From the NCBI GenBank assembly GCA_963824415.1, contig CAWGPM010000002.1, positions 776,791 to 840,790 on the forward strand: a DNA stretch of 64,000 bases, read 5' to 3'. The stretch comes from JABDQA01 sp963824415 (GTDB lineage Bacteria; Desulfobacterota; Desulfobulbia; Desulfobulbales; Desulfocapsaceae). The stretch's first letter is position 1. Each line of letters starts with the position of its first letter. Below the pieces are notes generated by a model, which made no database searches, had not been told where the DNA came from, and worked only from the letters and a program-made list of their open reading frames with translations. Positions 9,456-17,959 of the stretch are shown here, piece after piece. The position numbers and the translations under genes are program-made.

Positions 9456-9668
9456 TTACGATTTTCCGCGGCTCTGCTGCAGCCTGCGCGGTAGTTTAGA
9501 ATCATAGCTGCCCTGCAGAAATGAGTAGAAATCCTGCAGGCAGTCCCGGCGGCCCCGCTGGTAAGCGGCCGAATTTTCTGAATCCCCGGAGGCGTTAATC
9601 AGGGTGTCGATCTGCTCCAGCCTGACATCGAGTGCGCGGTAAAGATCAATCAGATAGCTGTAGGACAT
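9456..9668 (-). CDS. Small uncharacterised protein, paralogue of the neighbour at 9731
   Basis: A 70-residue helical acidic/basic protein without signal peptide or cysteine. It resembles the 65-residue product of the next gene upstream: both have an N-terminal Tyr/Ile helix, a central Asp/Ser-Asn-Ser linker (GDSENSAAYQRG here, EDSSNSDAQAYWKG there) and a Leu-rich second helix. This suggests a tandem duplication of a two-helix hairpin protein. No function can be assigned. Confidence 0.55.
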   Translation of the reverse strand: MSYSYLIDLYRALDVRLEQIDTLINASGDSENSAAYQRGRRDCLQDFYSFLQGSYDSKLPRRLQQSRGKS

Positions 9669-9730
9669 GCGTTTTTTGCAGAGACTGCTTTGAATTTTCG
9701 ATGGATCACCAACACTATCTAGCAGTTAAC

Positions 9731-9928
9731 TCAGTAATAGGTGAAATTTTTCAGATCCACATGTTCGGCCAGGTAGTCCCTGAGCCACTGCAGCTCGGCG
9801 ATCTGTCCCTTCCAGTAGGCCTGCGCATCCGAATTTGAGGAATCTTCAGCAGCGTCGAGCCGGGTGCTGGCCGCCTCCAGCCTGGCGCTGATATGGCGAT
9901 GTATTTCAACCGAGTACTCGTTGGGCAT
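9731..9928 (-). CDS. Small uncharacterised protein, paralogue of the neighbour at 9456
   Basis: A 65-residue protein predicted to be two amphipathic helices around a Ser/Asn linker (EDSSNSDAQAYWKG). It is 62 bp upstream of its apparent paralogue. Both lie downstream of the riboswitch-controlled small gene at 10108-10248 on the same strand, separated from it by a GC-rich hairpin. Function unknown. Confidence 0.55.
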   Translation of the reverse strand: MPNEYSVEIHRHISARLEAASTRLDAAEDSSNSDAQAYWKGQIAELQWLRDYLAEHVDLKNFTYY

Positions 9929-10053
9929 GGAAATGCGCAGCTACATTGTGAGATTGAATTGCCAGGAACCGCTGCGGTTCTGAACCGGTCCAGCTACACT
10001 AATTAAAATTTGGGGAAAATCCAGAGAAAAACGTTGAATGGTTCGGCCGCAGG

Positions 10054-10083
10054 CCCGCCTGCCGGAAAATAGCGGCAGGCGGG
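10054..10083. repeat. Perfect 11-bp stem-loop between small genes
   Basis: CCCGCCTGCCG pairs with CGGCAGGCGGG around an 8-base loop. There is no T-tract on either side, so it may be a transcript-stabilising or processing hairpin, or a weak terminator, in the interval between the 46-residue gene and the small gene at 9928. Confidence 0.6.
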
Positions 10084-10107
10084 AGTTGAGATTTTCAGGA
10101 GTTTCGA

Positions 10108-10248
10108 CTAGCGTTTTTTGGCTTTGACCTTCTTGTTTTCGGGGCTGTTTTTCTCTCTCAGACATTTGCGCAGTATTGCCTGGAATGTGTCCCAGTCCCT
10201 GGTGGTCAAAACGCCTGTCTTGGCAAATGCGATTTCCGCTCGGATCAT
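10108..10248 (-). CDS. 46-residue basic protein downstream of a cobalamin riboswitch
   Basis: ATG at 10248 is preceded by a perfect AGGAGG five bases upstream, the best ribosome-binding site in this part of the window. The product begins MIRAEIAFAKTGVLTTRDW, has a single Cys, and ends in a Lys/Arg-rich tail (KVKAKKR). There is no membrane segment or signal peptide. The leader in front of it is a cobalamin riboswitch followed by an intrinsic terminator, so expression should fall when cobalamin is plentiful. A longer in-frame reading through the leader is unlikely because it would translate the terminator. I do not recognise the family. Confidence 0.72.
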   Translation of the reverse strand: MIRAEIAFAKTGVLTTRDWDTFQAILRKCLREKNSPENKKVKAKKR

Positions 10249-10282
10249 AGTGCCTCCTGTGGCTTGTTGGAGGCCGGGGGAT

Positions 10283-10318
10283 AAAAAAAGCCCCCGGACC
10301 AGTATTTGGTCTGGGGGC
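10283..10318 (-). terminator. Intrinsic terminator of the cobalamin riboswitch
   Basis: On the minus strand GCCCCC-A-GACC pairs with GGTC-C-GGGGGC around an AAATACT loop, followed directly by seven Ts. It lies between the riboswitch aptamer and the 46-residue gene, which fits a transcription-terminating OFF switch. Confidence 0.88.
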
Positions 10319-10375
10319 CCTGTCACCACAGACGTGTCCTGTTGATCCCGTTTCCGCGAGGATCTATCAGATGTG

Positions 10376-10560
10376 CGCCAGGGCAGGTCTTCTGACTTCC
10401 GGATCGTCCGAAACTGCGTTACGCTGCGCCTTCCCGAACTACCTTCACGGTGGGTTCAGTGGCCTCTTGCAGCGCTCGTCCCCGGTTACAGCGGCGGGCC
10501 CGTTCCCGATTTGCACGGGATTCCCTTTTCGGTCCTGGAATATGCACAGGACACCCTGGT
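10376..10560 (-). promoter_or_regulatory. Cobalamin riboswitch
   Basis: Reading the minus strand, the leader shows the hallmarks of the cobalamin aptamer in order: GGGAATCCCGTGCAAATCGG, then a CCGCTGTAACCGG segment, the B12 box core GCCACTG (10458-10464), and a 3' portion CCGGAAGTCAGAAGACCTGC. About 60 bases later comes an intrinsic terminator, then the ribosome-binding site of a 46-codon gene. The riboswitch lies downstream of, and is not part of, the argD-like gene on the same strand. Exact ends are approximate. Confidence 0.93.
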
Positions 10561-10682
10561 TGATTTATAATTAGCCTGAAATACCAATGGTGTCAAACGA
10601 ATTACCATGGGTTGGCCTGGTTTATTTCCGATTGCTGCCCAGGCCTGAAAAAGTGGGGGTGCGAAATCATTGCGGTGCAGCT

Positions 10683-11903
10683 TTAACCGAGGACCTCGCT
10701 TAAAATCCCACAAAAATGCTCGATATCAGGCTCAGATACGATCAGTGGCGGCATCAAACGTATCGTATGGAGTTGCGGCGCGTTGATAAGCAGCCCTTTT
10801 TCCAGACAGCGATCAACCACCTCTGCGGCATCTCTCTGCTTCAGTTCAAAAGCGATCAACAGTCCCAGCCCCCTGATATTTTCGATCCCGAGCCTGCCGG
10901 CCATGTCCTGCAGCCGGGCGAGGATTAAGGCTCCCATCCTGCGGCTGTTTTCGAGCAGATCCCGATCGATCAGTTCCTGCAGGACCGCCTGGCCCACCGC
11001 CATTGCCAGCGGCTGGCCGGTGTAGGTGCCACCCTGATCGCCGGGTTCGAAGATGTTGAATTGTTCCTTGACCAGCACTGCCGCCAGCGGGAAGCCGCCG
11101 CCGATGCCTTTGCCGAGGGTGACGATGTCTGGTTCGATGCCGTAATGTTCGTAGCAGAACAGCCTGCCGGTCCTGCCCATGCCGGTCTGGATCTCATCAA
11201 ATATCAGGATAATGTCGTGTTCGTCGCAGAGGGTGCGGACTGCGTCGATATAACTGCGATCGGCGATATTGACTCCGCCTTCGCCCTGGATGGGCTCAAG
11301 CATGATGCCGCAGGTTTTTTCGTCCACTGAGCTCTTGAGCGACTCGATATCGTTGAAGGTGGTCTTGATAAAGCCTTCGGTTTTCGGCCCGAACAGATCC
11401 TGCCACTGTTTTTTGCCGGTGGCCGACATGGTGGTCAGCGTACGGCCGTGGAAGCTGTTCCAGGTGGTGATGATCGTGCTCGCCTCATTTTTTTTGAGCT
11501 GGCCATATTTGCGGGCCAGTTTGATGGCCCCTTCGTTGGCCTCGGCGCCGGTGGAGCAGAAGAAAGCCCGATCGCAGCAGCTCTGTGAGGTGAGTCGCTG
11601 GGCAAATTCGATCATCGGCCTGTTGTAGAAGGCCGGGCTGGCGTTGATCAACTGCCTGGCCTGTTTGGACAGTGCTTCGACGATTATCGGCGGGCAATGG
11701 CCGAGGCAGGTGACCGCCCAGCCGCCGATAAAATCGAGGTAGCGCCTGCCTTCGGTGTCAAAGAGGTACATGCCTGCACCGCGCTGCATGACGATATCGG
11801 GACGCGAGGCGGTACTCAGCAGCGTGGCGTTGGCGGTGGCTATCAGTTTGTCGCTAGGCATCTGGGGGATCGTTTTGAATTTATGGATTGGCGTGGATGG
11901 CAA
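10683..11903 (-). CDS. Acetylornithine/ornithine-type aminotransferase (class III)
   Basis: A PLP-dependent class-III aminotransferase of about 400 residues. The cofactor Lys is in TLGKGIGGGFPLAA (Lys about 265), with STGAEANEGAIKLAR near 118-131 and IFDEIQTGMGRTG near 234-246. This pattern fits ArgD (N-acetylornithine 5-aminotransferase) and close relatives acting on ornithine or 4-aminobutyrate. No other arginine gene is adjacent, so the substrate stays open. The reading frame starts with TTG at 11903; the ATG at 11861 (MPSDKLIATA) is a possible shorter start. Neither has a strong ribosome-binding site. Confidence 0.85.
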   Translation of the reverse strand: MPSTPIHKFKTIPQMPSDKLIATANATLLSTASRPDIVMQRGAGMYLFDTEGRRYLDFIGGWAVTCLGHCPPIIVEALSKQARQLINASPAFYNRPMIEFAQRLTSQSCCDRAFFCSTGAEANEGAIKLARKYGQLKKNEASTIITTWNSFHGRTLTTMSATGKKQWQDLFGPKTEGFIKTTFNDIESLKSSVDEKTCGIMLEPIQGEGGVNIADRSYIDAVRTLCDEHDIILIFDEIQTGMGRTGRLFCYEHYGIEPDIVTLGKGIGGGFPLAAVLVKEQFNIFEPGDQGGTYTGQPLAMAVGQAVLQELIDRDLLENSRRMGALILARLQDMAGRLGIENIRGLGLLIAFELKQRDAAEVVDRCLEKGLLINAPQLHTIRLMPPLIVSEPDIEHFCGILSEVLG

Positions 11904-12042
11904 AGTTTCGACAGGCTTGAAGCGTTTGGACTGGCAACATCATCAGTGAAAAGAGCCTGTATGAGAGACGCATAATAACCTATTGCGCAGGACGATAACA
12001 ACCCAAAGCACCGTGGCGGGGAACAATCTGTGGGATGGCCTT

Positions 12043-12921
12043 TCAGGTCCGGTACGTGGCCATGAAGATGCCGCTGAATACCAGGGCGATTCCCTGAATA
12101 TGATAGAGTTCGATCTGCTCGCCCAGAAACAGGACGGCCAGAATCGAGCTGAACACCGGCATCAGGTGGATAAAGGTGCCGGCCCGGTTGGCACCAATCT
12201 CGCGGACGGCGCGGTTCCAGAAAATAAAGGCCAGCACTGAAGGGAATACCGCCACATAGACGATGGTGGCAAGGGTCGCCATGGGGGCCTGGCTTATCGA
12301 CAGGTGGTGTCCCAGACCAATCTCGAGCAGATAGAAGGGCAGGATGCCGATCAGGCCGACGATGACGATGGCGCACTGGTAGGCAAGCGGGTGCAGATCT
12401 TTGGGGTAACGTTTGAGATTTGTAGAATAGAGTGCCCAGATAAGTGCGGCAGCCAGGACCATCAAATCGCCTCGGTTGGCCTGCAGATTCAGGAGCAGGG
12501 CCAGGTTGCCGCCGGCAATGATCAGGCTCACCCCGACAAGAGACAGGGAAATCCCCAGCCACTGCCGCCCCCGCAGCGGTTCGCGGTAGATCAGCAGCGA
12601 ACAGACGGCAATCAGAACCGGTGTGCAGGAGTTGACCAATACCGCATTGACCGCGGTGGTGGTCTGTACGGCCAGATAGATCAGGGTGTTGAAGCCGGTG
12701 ATCCCGAGCAGCCCCTGCATGATAATATATGATTTCCGGGTGCGGATCACGCTGCGCTGGTTCAGCAGGTGACGCCAGCTCAGGGGCAGCAGAATCAGAA
12801 GCGCCAGGGACCAGCGCCAGAACGACAGGGCCAGCGGCGGGATCTCCGTGTGCATGCCCCGGCTCAGTACGAAATTGCCGGACCAGAACAGGGTTGTCAG
12901 AATCAGCAGCAGATAGGGCAT
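12043..12921 (-). CDS. EamA/DMT-family permease (first of three)
   Basis: A 292-residue inner-membrane protein with ten predicted helices in two EamA repeats (each about 140 residues). The start LLLILTTLFWSGNFVLSRG is typical of the drug/metabolite transporter superfamily. Such proteins export amino acids or small metabolites; the substrate cannot be read from sequence. Confidence 0.85.
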   Translation of the reverse strand: MPYLLLILTTLFWSGNFVLSRGMHTEIPPLALSFWRWSLALLILLPLSWRHLLNQRSVIRTRKSYIIMQGLLGITGFNTLIYLAVQTTTAVNAVLVNSCTPVLIAVCSLLIYREPLRGRQWLGISLSLVGVSLIIAGGNLALLLNLQANRGDLMVLAAALIWALYSTNLKRYPKDLHPLAYQCAIVIVGLIGILPFYLLEIGLGHHLSISQAPMATLATIVYVAVFPSVLAFIFWNRAVREIGANRAGTFIHLMPVFSSILAVLFLGEQIELYHIQGIALVFSGIFMATYRT

Positions 12922-13008
12922 GGCGGCAGCATAGAAATTCGAGTAGAGCGTGCGTCTCGAGGTCAGGAGTGCGCTCGCCAGACAGCTTGCGCTGGTGTCT
13001 GTTCGAAG

Positions 13009-13587
13009 CTAGCCTGCGTGGTCGCCAAATGAGCACGCTTCGATATGGGAGCTCGATATGCCAATGAAATCGTTGCCGATATCGATCTCGAGCCGTTCCC
13101 ATTTATCTCCGGTACGGATCACTTCGTAGACTTTTGCCTGGGTCAGCGGGAAAAAGCGCTGCTTGGTTTTGTTTTTGAAGAGGCCATGAAAGGTTCCCTG
13201 GATATAGTAAAAGGAATCTCCGCGCATTTCGGTCAAAAGTCTGATTTTTGCAACATCATCTTTTGATTTTACCGACAATGTTTTGGCCCTCTGTTTTTCC
13301 GAACTGATTCCTGATTTCTTCAGGCGATCTGAAAAGAAGATGATATCGGCCATGCGGATCTGGAGTTTTTTAAAGCTCGACAGCTTGCCCGCGCCTTGAA
13401 TGGAAACGTCCACATCGTAAAATTGAATTGCGTCATCAAAGCTCTTCTCAGCAGGATTTTTCCAATAGATCGTGGAACTGTTTAATTGATCGATGGTTCT
13501 CATGTCGTCGCTTTGTAGATCAATCTTGCCGGAATATTTCTTGTTCGGAGTGAAAAGCACGATTTCGCGTTGCACGGAGTCTTGCAT
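13009..13587 (-). CDS. Uncharacterised 192-residue soluble protein
   Basis: The start at 13587 (MQDSVQREIVLF) is chosen because GGGGAGG precedes it six bases upstream; the frame stays open further 5' but without such a site. The product is cytosolic, beta-rich at the N-terminus (IVLFTPNKKYSGKIDLQ, then RTIDQLNSSTIYW) and ends with a short Ser/His stretch. It could be a small-barrel regulatory protein, but I see no PilZ signature (no RxxxR or DxSxxG), so I give no family. Confidence 0.6.
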   Translation of the reverse strand: MQDSVQREIVLFTPNKKYSGKIDLQSDDMRTIDQLNSSTIYWKNPAEKSFDDAIQFYDVDVSIQGAGKLSSFKKLQIRMADIIFFSDRLKKSGISSEKQRAKTLSVKSKDDVAKIRLLTEMRGDSFYYIQGTFHGLFKNKTKQRFFPLTQAKVYEVIRTGDKWERLEIDIGNDFIGISSSHIEACSFGDHAG

Positions 13588-13924
13588 AGTGGCCTCCCCT
13601 TGAAGACAAAGACATTCACCAGTATCGAAATGATACCCGGGCAAAATCTTTCCCAATTTTACCGAAAAGACCTTTGTTGTCACGACATTTAAAAGTGGAT
13701 CCGGTTACTGTCAGGGGCATGAATTCGTTATTATGTGCATCTGCAAAATATTGCTGAATTTCCATGTAAGATGGTGTACTACTTGTAATCAGGAACAAAA
13801 AATGTAGTATATCGGGGTTTGATATGGCCGGAATGACACGTTTTTCACGATGGTATCGAGTCCTCGGGCAGTTGCTGAAAGATATGGGTTCACCGGCAAA
13901 CCTTGGTTAACTCAAAAAAACATT
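13588..13924. other. Intergenic region between divergent genes
   Basis: A relatively AT-rich 337-bp spacer between the divergent 192-residue gene and the persulfide-reductase gene. It must hold the promoters of both. I see no convincing operator, hairpin or small gene. Confidence 0.5.
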
Positions 13925-15646
13925 ATGGCTAAGAAAATCGTAATAATCGGGGCGGTGGCACTGGGGCCCAAGGTTGCCTGCCGCCTGCGCAGGCTGGACC
14001 CGGAGGCGGAAATCACCCTGATTGACCGTGACGATCTGATTTCATACGGCGGATGCGGCATACCATACTATGTGGGTGGCGACGTCAACGACCTCGAAGA
14101 CCTCTATAGCACCACCTCCCATGCGATCCGGGATGCAGCGTTTTTTCGTGACGTCAAGGGCGTTAAGGTCCTGACCCGGGTCGAGGCCGTAGAAATCGAC
14201 CGCGCCGGTAAGCGCTTGAAAGTCCGTGATTGCAAGACCGGAGCCGAGCACAATCTCGACTATGACAAGCTGGTGCTGGCCACCGGCGCCAAGGCAATTC
14301 GGCCACCCTTTCCGGGAGCCGATCTGCCGGGCGTGTTCACCATCTCCAACCTGCACGATGCCGAACAGATCAAGGGGCTCATGACTCAGGGCAAAGTGGG
14401 CACCGCGATCGTCATCGGGGCGGGCGCCATCGGCCTGGAAATCAGCGAGGCGCTCACCGATCTCTGGGGTATCGAAACCACCCTGATCGAGATGGAGGAC
14501 CAGGTTCTGCCGACCCTGCTCGGTAAATGCATCGCCCGCAGCGTGGCCACCGAATTGCGGGCCAACGGCGTGACGCTGCTGCTCTCTGAACGGGTCATGG
14601 AGATCGCCGCAAAAAACGGGGCAGCCGGTCTGCAGGTAAAAACCTCGCGCGACGTATTGCAGACCGACATGGTCATCCTCGCCGCGGGTGTCAGGCCCAG
14701 TTCGCGACTGGCCAGTCAGGCCGGGCTGGCGGTGGGCCGCAGCGGCGGTATTCTGGTTGACCGGCGGATGCGGACCAACGACCCCGACATCTATGCCGGG
14801 GGTGACTGCGTTGAGCTGAGAAACCTGGTGAGCGGTGAGAACACCATGATGGCGCTCGGTTCCCTTGCCAATCGCCAGGGCCGGGTGATCGCCACCAATA
14901 TCGCCGGCGGCAGCAGCCACTTTACCGGCACGGTCGGAACCTTCTGCGTGAAGGTCTTCGGTATGGGGGTCTGCAAAGCCGGGCTGACGTATCGCCAGGC
15001 TAAGGAAACCGGTTTCGATCCGGTTTATTCGGTAGTTGCTCAGCCGGATCATGCCCACTTCTACCCGAATGCCGAATTTATCTACGTTTCCCTGGTGGCC
15101 GATCGCCGCAGCAGGAAAATTCTCGGTATCGAGGCGGCGGGCAATCACGGCGACGGGGTCAAGGCACGGGTCGATACGGTGGCGGTGCTGATCCGGCACG
15201 GGGTGGATGTCGATGAAATCTGCAGCCTCGAAACTGGTTATGCCCCGCCGTTTGCCTCGGCCATGGACGTGATCAACAACGCCGGCAACAGTCTTGATAA
15301 TATCTTGTCGGGTTTGAACCGGCCGATCGACGCCGCCGATTTTCTGGTGGAGTTCGACCGGCGGTCACGGCGGGTACTCGACATCAGAAGCGAACGTGAA
15401 GCCAGAGTTTTTGTTGAACAGTTCGGCAGCCGCTGGCTCAATATTCCCCAGAACGAGCTGCGCCGCCGCTATGTGGAGATCCCCCGTGAAGAGAAGTTTT
15501 TTTTGATCTGCGATACCGGTGCAAGATCCTATGAAGCACAAGTATTTCTGTCCACCGTAGGGATCAGCGACACCCTGCAGGTCCAGGGCGGCTATGCGAT
15601 GGTCAAGCTCACGGAGCCTGAATTTCTGATTGCTGAAACCGCTTGA
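13925..15646 (+). CDS. CoA-disulfide/persulfide reductase with C-terminal rhodanese domain
   Basis: A 573-residue flavoprotein of the pyridine nucleotide-disulfide oxidoreductase class. The FAD motif is IIGAVALGPKVACRL (residues 7-21) and the single active Cys is in SYGGCGIPYY (Cys44), as in CoA-disulfide reductases. An NAD(P)H motif VIGAGAIGLEISE follows near residue 160, and YAGGDCVEL near 290. The last 110 residues are a rhodanese domain with loop CDTGARS (Cys about 529). This architecture is that of CoADR-Rhd/NADH-dependent persulfide reductases, which reduce CoA-persulfide or disulfides in sulfur-respiring anaerobes. The next gene, trmO, begins 9 bp after the stop. Confidence 0.9.
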   Translation: MAKKIVIIGAVALGPKVACRLRRLDPEAEITLIDRDDLISYGGCGIPYYVGGDVNDLEDLYSTTSHAIRDAAFFRDVKGVKVLTRVEAVEIDRAGKRLKVRDCKTGAEHNLDYDKLVLATGAKAIRPPFPGADLPGVFTISNLHDAEQIKGLMTQGKVGTAIVIGAGAIGLEISEALTDLWGIETTLIEMEDQVLPTLLGKCIARSVATELRANGVTLLLSERVMEIAAKNGAAGLQVKTSRDVLQTDMVILAAGVRPSSRLASQAGLAVGRSGGILVDRRMRTNDPDIYAGGDCVELRNLVSGENTMMALGSLANRQGRVIATNIAGGSSHFTGTVGTFCVKVFGMGVCKAGLTYRQAKETGFDPVYSVVAQPDHAHFYPNAEFIYVSLVADRRSRKILGIEAAGNHGDGVKARVDTVAVLIRHGVDVDEICSLETGYAPPFASAMDVINNAGNSLDNILSGLNRPIDAADFLVEFDRRSRRVLDIRSEREARVFVEQFGSRWLNIPQNELRRRYVEIPREEKFFLICDTGARSYEAQVFLSTVGISDTLQVQGGYAMVKLTEPEFLIAETA

Positions 15647-15655
15647 AACACGACG

Positions 15656-16123
15656 ATGATAGAGATAGGGATCATACACACGCCGTTTACCGAGCTCGAG
15701 GATATGCCGATCCAGCCCCGGGGCGGCAGCGGCATCGTCGGCGAGGTCATCGTTAAAGAGCAGTATGCGGCAGGGCTGGCCGATCTTGAAGGCTTCAGCC
15801 ATATTTATCTGCTCTACCGGTTCCACCGGGCCCGCCGGGTTGAGCTGCAGGTGGTGCCGTTCATGGACCGGGTTTTGCGAGGCGTCTTTGCGACCAGGTC
15901 GCCGCTGCGGCCGAACCATATCGGTTTGTCTCTGGTGGAACTGGTATCGGTCGAAGGTGCCCGGCTGAAGGTTCGCAATCTCGATATTCTCGACAACACG
16001 CCGCTGCTCGATATCAAACCTTACATAGAGCACTTCGACAAAATAGAAAACGCCACCTCCGGCTGGATGAATGGTGGTGGCAGTGACGTGGAGCATAAGC
16101 GATCGGACGGTCGTTTTACCTGA
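15656..16123 (+). CDS. trmO: TrmO/TsaA-family tRNA methyltransferase (VirR/YaeB type)
   Basis: A 155-residue protein with the TsaA beta-barrel fold of TrmO, which N6-methylates threonylcarbamoyladenosine-37 of certain tRNAs using S-adenosylmethionine. Diagnostic segments are IIHTPFTELEDMPIQP at the start, LADLEGFSHIYLLYRFHR near 42-59, and the central RGVFATRSPLRPNHIGLS. E. coli TrmO is longer (about 235) with a C-terminal extension missing here; short forms are common in anaerobes and archaea and some may act on other substrates. Confidence 0.82.
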   Translation: MIEIGIIHTPFTELEDMPIQPRGGSGIVGEVIVKEQYAAGLADLEGFSHIYLLYRFHRARRVELQVVPFMDRVLRGVFATRSPLRPNHIGLSLVELVSVEGARLKVRNLDILDNTPLLDIKPYIEHFDKIENATSGWMNGGGSDVEHKRSDGRFT

Positions 16124-16171
16124 TTCACTCGCTGCGAACAGATGAACAAGCGCCTTTAAGGAGACATGCAA

Positions 16172-16537
16172 ATGGAAAAAATTCTGGTATTTGGCTGCAA
16201 GAACACCATGGACGACATCTGTATCGGCTGTACCCGCTGCATGGTTGGTTTCAACCGCAAGGCAGGGGAGTTCGATCGTTATACGGACCAGGATGCGGAA
16301 CTCATTGGTATCCTGGGCTGCGGCGGCTGTCCGGGAATGGGGACGGTGCCGCGGCTGGCAAACTTCGGGCTCTGGAATGCCAAACTCGGCGAGAAGCCGA
16401 CCAAAGTACATATCGCCCCGTGCGTAACCCAGCATTGCCCTTACAGCGAGACGATCATTAACAAAATCAAGGCCACAACCGCGGTTGAGGTGATCGAAGG
16501 CACCCACCCGTTTATGCCTGAAAATATCTACGGGTAA
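16172..16537 (+). CDS. CGGC-domain protein
   Basis: A protein of about 121 residues with a CGGC domain: an N-terminal CKNTMDDICIGCTRC cysteine cluster, the GCGGCPG motif near residue 50, and a later CVTQHCPY. Two ATGs lie in frame; I take the second (16172) because AAGGAG stands eight bases upstream of it but only two from the first. CGGC proteins are thought to bind a metal or Fe-S centre, with no proven reaction. It lies between trmO and a conserved hypothetical gene on the same strand. Confidence 0.8.
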   Translation: MEKILVFGCKNTMDDICIGCTRCMVGFNRKAGEFDRYTDQDAELIGILGCGGCPGMGTVPRLANFGLWNAKLGEKPTKVHIAPCVTQHCPYSETIINKIKATTAVEVIEGTHPFMPENIYG

Positions 16538-16564
16538 TAGCACTGGGGGGAACTGCGGGGAGCC

Positions 16565-16996
16565 ATGACCGTAGAACAGGAGATAGAATTATTTGTCGAG
16601 CAGTGGCCCGATGAGCCCGGCAGCTGCCGTAAGGTGTTTCTGGAGCTGTACCGGTTCCTGCAGGGACTTGAGCAGAGCAGGGTCTTGTTTCATGCCCGGG
16701 CCGGCATCACCTATTCACTCAGGGCGGCACCTTACCAGGGGTCCGACAAAGAGCTGTTCGTGATGGTGGACGTGATCGAAGACAGTCCCCGCTGGCTTTC
16801 GGTCTGTTTTTATGAGCAGATGGTCACCGATCCTGAATCTCGCGGCGACTCGGTGCCGGGCGGGCTGCTCGGCGAAGACGGTCTTTGCTTCGACGTTGAG
16901 TCGGACTCGGAGGAGATGCTCGACTACCTGAAGCTGCGCATCATTGAGGCCCATGCGGCATGCAGTTCGCCAGCCTTCCCCAAATCCGCTGGCTAG
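16565..16996 (+). CDS. Conserved hypothetical protein, 143 residues
   Basis: A soluble, acidic protein (pattern TVEQEIELFVEQWPD, then RVLFHARAGITYSLR and RWLSVCFYEQMVTDPE). It lacks membrane segments and has a mixed alpha/beta look. The start is 28 bp from the CGGC gene stop, and the next gene follows 35 bp later, so it probably shares that transcript. Family not recognised. Confidence 0.65.
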   Translation: MTVEQEIELFVEQWPDEPGSCRKVFLELYRFLQGLEQSRVLFHARAGITYSLRAAPYQGSDKELFVMVDVIEDSPRWLSVCFYEQMVTDPESRGDSVPGGLLGEDGLCFDVESDSEEMLDYLKLRIIEAHAACSSPAFPKSAG

Positions 16997-17031
16997 CAGG
17001 CCGTCTCAACTCGTGAAATAGGCAGGCTGAT

Positions 17032-17871
17032 ATGTGCACTGGAACTATTCGGATCGTCGTTGATAACCGGGCAGGGACCGGCCTTATGGCGGAACACGGC
17101 TTTGCGCTGTGGATCGAGGCGGGCGGGCATGTCATTTTGTTTGACTCAGGCAACCAGGATGCACTGGCAGCCAATCTGGCAAAGCTTGATCTCGACCTGA
17201 GCCGGGTGAGCGATCTGGTGCTCAGCCATGGGCACTACGACCATAGCGGCGGCATCGAGATGGTTCTGGACAACACTGTCGATCTGGCCGTCTACCTCCA
17301 CCAGGCCGCGATGCAGCCCCGCTATGTGGTCAAAGAAGATGGAGAACAGGAGGCCAGGTCGGTGCGGATGCCGGCCGGGGCGATGCAGGCGATCGGGCGG
17401 CTCAACGAGCGCTCTGTCACCTGGTTGACCCATCCGGTTTTAATAGAAGATCATATCGGGGTCAGCGGGCCGATTCCAAGGCGTACCGATTTCGAGGATA
17501 CCGGCGGCAAGTTTTTCTACGATCCGTGGGGCAAGCGGCCTGATCCCATCGAAGATGACAATGCAATCTGGTTCGAGACCGATCAGGGACTGGTTATCTG
17601 CGTGGGCTGCAGTCATGCGGGTATTGTCAATACACTGGACCGGATCGTTGAAATCAGCGGCCGCAGCGATGTACACACGGTAATCGGCGGCTTGCATCTG
17701 CTGCACGCTTCGCCCCAGAGGCTGGAGGAGACCGCTTCAGCGTTGAACAAGCACAGCCTGAAGCGACTGGTGGCCTGCCACTGCACCGGCGAGGCGGCCA
17801 TCGCCTATTTATCCCTGAAGCTGAACTGCGAAGTCATCGAGGGATACGCCGGATTCGAGTTGTCTTTTTAA
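17032..17871 (+). CDS. Metallo-beta-lactamase-fold hydrolase
   Basis: A 279-residue protein with the metal motif LSHGHYDHSGG (about residues 64-74), FDSGNQDALAANL before it, a later CVGCSHAGIVN and a C-terminal ACHCTGEAA. It belongs to the MBL group annotated as 7,8-dihydropterin-6-methyl-4-(ribofuranosyl)aminobenzene-phosphate synthase-like, common in anaerobes. The reaction in bacteria is not established. It ends a plus-strand run from the persulfide reductase onward. Confidence 0.82.
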   Translation: MCTGTIRIVVDNRAGTGLMAEHGFALWIEAGGHVILFDSGNQDALAANLAKLDLDLSRVSDLVLSHGHYDHSGGIEMVLDNTVDLAVYLHQAAMQPRYVVKEDGEQEARSVRMPAGAMQAIGRLNERSVTWLTHPVLIEDHIGVSGPIPRRTDFEDTGGKFFYDPWGKRPDPIEDDNAIWFETDQGLVICVGCSHAGIVNTLDRIVEISGRSDVHTVIGGLHLLHASPQRLEETASALNKHSLKRLVACHCTGEAAIAYLSLKLNCEVIEGYAGFELSF

Positions 17872-17959
17872 GCAGACTGTAGTCAAATCCGTTTAGCCCA
17901 AAGATTGATGTCTTGCCAGATGCTCAGTGCCCGATTGCGGGCGGGGCCGGGGGATCATT

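Noticed and set aside
10371..10574. Plus-strand frames of 65-67 codons over the riboswitch
   Set aside because: They are the complement of the cobalamin aptamer, and no ribosome-binding site is present.
13616..13765. Minus-strand frame of about 50-60 codons upstream of the 192-residue gene
   Set aside because: No ribosome-binding site; it runs through the likely promoter area.
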